Of a stretch of DNA of 64,000 bases, positions 62,563 through 64,000 are shown one piece after another. A model generated the notes under the pieces. The model was not told where the DNA came from and made no database searches. It saw only the letters and a program-made list of their open reading frames with translations. This stretch comes from Candidatus Gastranaerophilales bacterium. Its GTDB lineage: Bacteria > Cyanobacteriota > Vampirovibrionia > Gastranaerophilales > Gastranaerophilaceae. Location of the stretch: the NCBI GenBank assembly GCA_944323925.1, contig CALUUI010000011.1:1-64000 (forward strand). Direction: 5' to 3'. Position numbers and translations under genes: made by a program. Positions within the stretch are counted from its first letter, which is position 1; every line of letters begins with the position of its first letter.

Positions 62563-62658
62563 GATATAGACACGGTTGTCTATATCTCATAAAAATTTAA
62601 AATATAGATATGTATGTCTATATGAAAAAAATTTATAAGATTATAAATGTGTCTATAT
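62563..62658. promoter_or_regulatory. TGTCTATA operator array
   Basis: GATATAGACA-CGGT-TGTCTATATC (62563-62586) is a perfect 10-bp inverted repeat. ATATAGA...TCTATAT (62602-62623) is a second, weaker one, and a lone TGTCTATAT lies at 62650-62658. It is 70-165 bp upstream of the winged-helix gene, a good place for that regulator's operators or for replication iterons. The rest of the gap 62495-62769 shows no gene. Confidence 0.7.
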
Positions 62659-62769
62659 TATTCCAACCACAAGCTAAAACTTTTTAAAGTATACTATAAT
62701 AAAATGGTCTTTGTGTTAAGATGTAACAGAATAAATGTTTTAGGAAGACGCCGATACTAAAATGTGAGC

Positions 62770-63111
62770 TTATTCCTTTATTTTAAAAGCATAATCCCCC
62801 TGAGATAATGGTGATATGCCAAGTAATTCTATGGTATATCCTTTTATATCAGTTATTTCAATAATTATAGCAAAGCAATTTGGCTCACCCCCTATTATTT
62901 CTCCATTCTTTATAAAGTTATCTTTCTCAACTTCAACCTGTTTGATTTTTATACTCTTAACTTTGATACCATTATAATATTCGTGACTCATAAGCATTTC
63001 AATATTAGGATTAATTTGCAATGTTTCGTGTATAATGGTGTCTTGTGCTTGTGCTTTTGTATGTTGAAACATTAAAATAATAAATATAAAAAAACAGAGA
63101 TATTTTTTCAC
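62770..63111 (-). CDS. Small exported protein of unknown function
   Basis: 113 residues with a signal peptide (KKYLCFFIFIILMFQHTKAQA) and a short, probably beta-sandwich domain (INPNIEMLMSHEYYNGIKVKSIKIKQVEVE, AIIIEITDIKGYTIELLGI). No family is recognised. It follows the 118-residue gene by 3 nt and belongs to a minus-strand run with the M48-like gene. The TGTCTATA array lies beyond its end. Confidence 0.6.
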   Translation of the reverse strand: MKKYLCFFIFIILMFQHTKAQAQDTIIHETLQINPNIEMLMSHEYYNGIKVKSIKIKQVEVEKDNFIKNGEIIGGEPNCFAIIIEITDIKGYTIELLGISPLSQGDYAFKIKE

Positions 63112-63114
63112 AAC

Positions 63115-63471
63115 TTACTGACCTATATTGCTTTCTTTCATAAAATTTGTAGCTATAATAAAACCATCTGCTACAGGTAATGGCTTATTATCGTAAGGTA
63201 ATAAGTTTAATTCATTTTCTGCAATTTTTATAACACAATTGTGTAAACTTGCTTCTAAAACGTCTAGTTCATCAGCAAGTTGATAGTGATGTTCCTTTGA
63301 ATATTCAAAAACCATATCAACAAGCCTTGGTAAATGCGGTAACAAAACCGCATAACTAATATCTGCATGTTTTAAATACTGCATTGCAAAATTTATAAAT
63401 GTTCCTCGTTTATTTACTGCTAGACTTAAGCAGCCAACTAATCCTGAAAATAAATTCATTGTTTTGCCCAC
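63115..63471 (-). CDS. Hypothetical protein following M48-like gene
   Basis: 118 residues of no recognised family. A hydrophobic N-terminal helix (LFSGLVGCLSLAVNK) may be a weak membrane or signal segment; the rest is helical (FINFAMQYLKHADISYAVLL, LVDMVFEYSKEHHYQLADELDVLEASL). The start lies at the stop of the M48-like gene, so the three small genes here are likely co-transcribed. Confidence 0.55.
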   Translation of the reverse strand: MGKTMNLFSGLVGCLSLAVNKRGTFINFAMQYLKHADISYAVLLPHLPRLVDMVFEYSKEHHYQLADELDVLEASLHNCVIKIAENELNLLPYDNKPLPVADGFIIATNFMKESNIGQ

Positions 63472-64000
63472 CTATTTATTTAACCTTTTTTCCAATTTCT
63501 TCATTTCTTTATTAGTATTGTGCAAGAAATTTTGATAATAAATATTGTTTGCATAAGCGTTGTTTCTCAAATATTGAGGATAATTTTTATAGATATGCTC
63601 ATAGATATTTACCATTCTTTTAGTGGCTAACGGATAATAATGACACCACTCATAGCGGGTCTGGGCAAGAGTTTTGCTGTAAACTGTAATCAATGCAAGA
63701 GGATTGTAACCGGCATTTACCATATAATCTACTGCTTTTAAATCTGCTTTGTTTTCTTTTGGTCGAGGATTAAAGGAATAAGCAGCATGAGAGAAGAAAC
63801 CTCTAAATAAACCTCTGTAAGAATTTTCACTCATAGCAATTGCATGGCTTAAAAGTCCTGCTAATTCATCTTCATTGTCGGTTAAATTCAAAACATCACC
63901 ATAAACCCACAATACTCTGCCTGTATAATCTAGACCAATATTTGCCGGCTTGTAATCTAATGTTGCTCTGGGATTTTTGATAGAAAATGTATATTTAAAC
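63472..64000 (-). CDS. M48-like peptidase with degenerate active site, partial
   Basis: The reading frame is open to the window edge, so the N-terminus is cut off. A TTG at 63912 is only an internal codon. The chain has DNEDELAGLLSHAIAMSENS where M48/BepA-type peptidases have LAGVLAHEIAHV: the HExxH is replaced by HAIAM, losing the catalytic Glu and second His. Then KADLKAVDYMVNAGYNPLAL matches the following ExEAD...Y(M)xxAGYDPxA helix, with a Lys-Ala-Asp in place of the third zinc ligand pattern. It is probably an inactive paralogue. Confidence 0.65.
   Translation of the reverse strand, partial: FKYTFSIKNPRATLDYKPANIGLDYTGRVLWVYGDVLNLTDNEDELAGLLSHAIAMSENSYRGLFRGFFSHAAYSFNPRPKENKADLKAVDYMVNAGYNPLALITVYSKTLAQTRYEWCHYYPLATKRMVNIYEHIYKNYPQYLRNNAYANNIYYQNFLHNTNKEMKKLEKRLNK

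Overview
The window is about 64 kb of AT-rich bacterial chromosome. It comes from a diderm: it has a TolC-type outer-membrane channel, a Skp/OmpH chaperone, YidC and type IV pilin-like proteins. It also carries SepF, a glutamine synthetase of the GSI-alpha type, a three-domain NifU next to NifS, and flagellar hook genes. Together with several lineage-specific proteins, this suggests a non-photosynthetic relative of the Cyanobacteria (Vampirovibrionia/Melainabacteria, probably Gastranaerophilales). That placement is an inference from gene content and style; no rRNA is present to confirm it.

Layout. 1-5.5 kb (minus): tRNA-Ala and a translation cluster prfA-ylxR-infB-rbfA-truB. 5.6-10.3 kb: a large prepilin-like adhesin (pilin N-terminus + YadA-like head repeats + S74 chaperone), folK, a BaiN/HI0933-type flavoprotein and a pseudopilin. 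10.4-16.8 kb (plus): a STAND-like NTPase/TPR protein, rsmG, ndk, tgt and an oligopeptide-type solute-binding protein. 16.8-29.9 kb: lineage-specific membrane, Pro/Tyr-rich and effector-like proteins, interleaved with nifU-nifS, a TolC channel and comEC. 30-36 kb: bioD-bioA, an M20 peptidase, a zinc-ribbon ORF without a normal start codon, a GHL10 glycoside-hydrolase-like protein and a TPR protein. 36-43.5 kb (plus): skp, yidC-queA, gatA-nanE-ROK kinase, rplS and rbgA. 43.6-48.5 kb: flagellar fliJ-fliK-flgD-flgE. 48.7-56.2 kb: yggS-sepF, ffh-UbiA prenyltransferase-radical SAM, glnA and purB.

56.3-64 kb is accessory. A broken and an intact tRNA-Arg(TCT) stand in tandem. Beyond them, all on the minus strand, lie a DUF4037 nucleotidyltransferase, a tyrosine integrase, a 55-residue excisionase-like HTH, a primase-helicase, an OmpR-type winged-helix regulator, and a partial M48-like gene cut by the window edge. 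This is the left part of an integrated element; its far end is outside the window. Two repeat clusters (CGYAATT and TGTCTATA) sit where an origin, Xis arm sites or operators would be expected.

The most notable signals are: (1) promoters whose -10 box ends 6-7 nt before the start codon, which predicts leaderless mRNAs; (2) the pilin-YadA-S74 fusion; (3) the zinc-ribbon ORF with no ATG/GTG/TTG, in the -1 frame after an A7 run with a Shine-Dalgarno; (4) a short N-terminal S/N-F-x-G/A motif shared by three otherwise unrelated lineage-specific proteins, one of them a predicted HExxH metallopeptidase; (5) a YidC with an inserted extracytoplasmic domain; and (6) the integrated element with its two repeat clusters.
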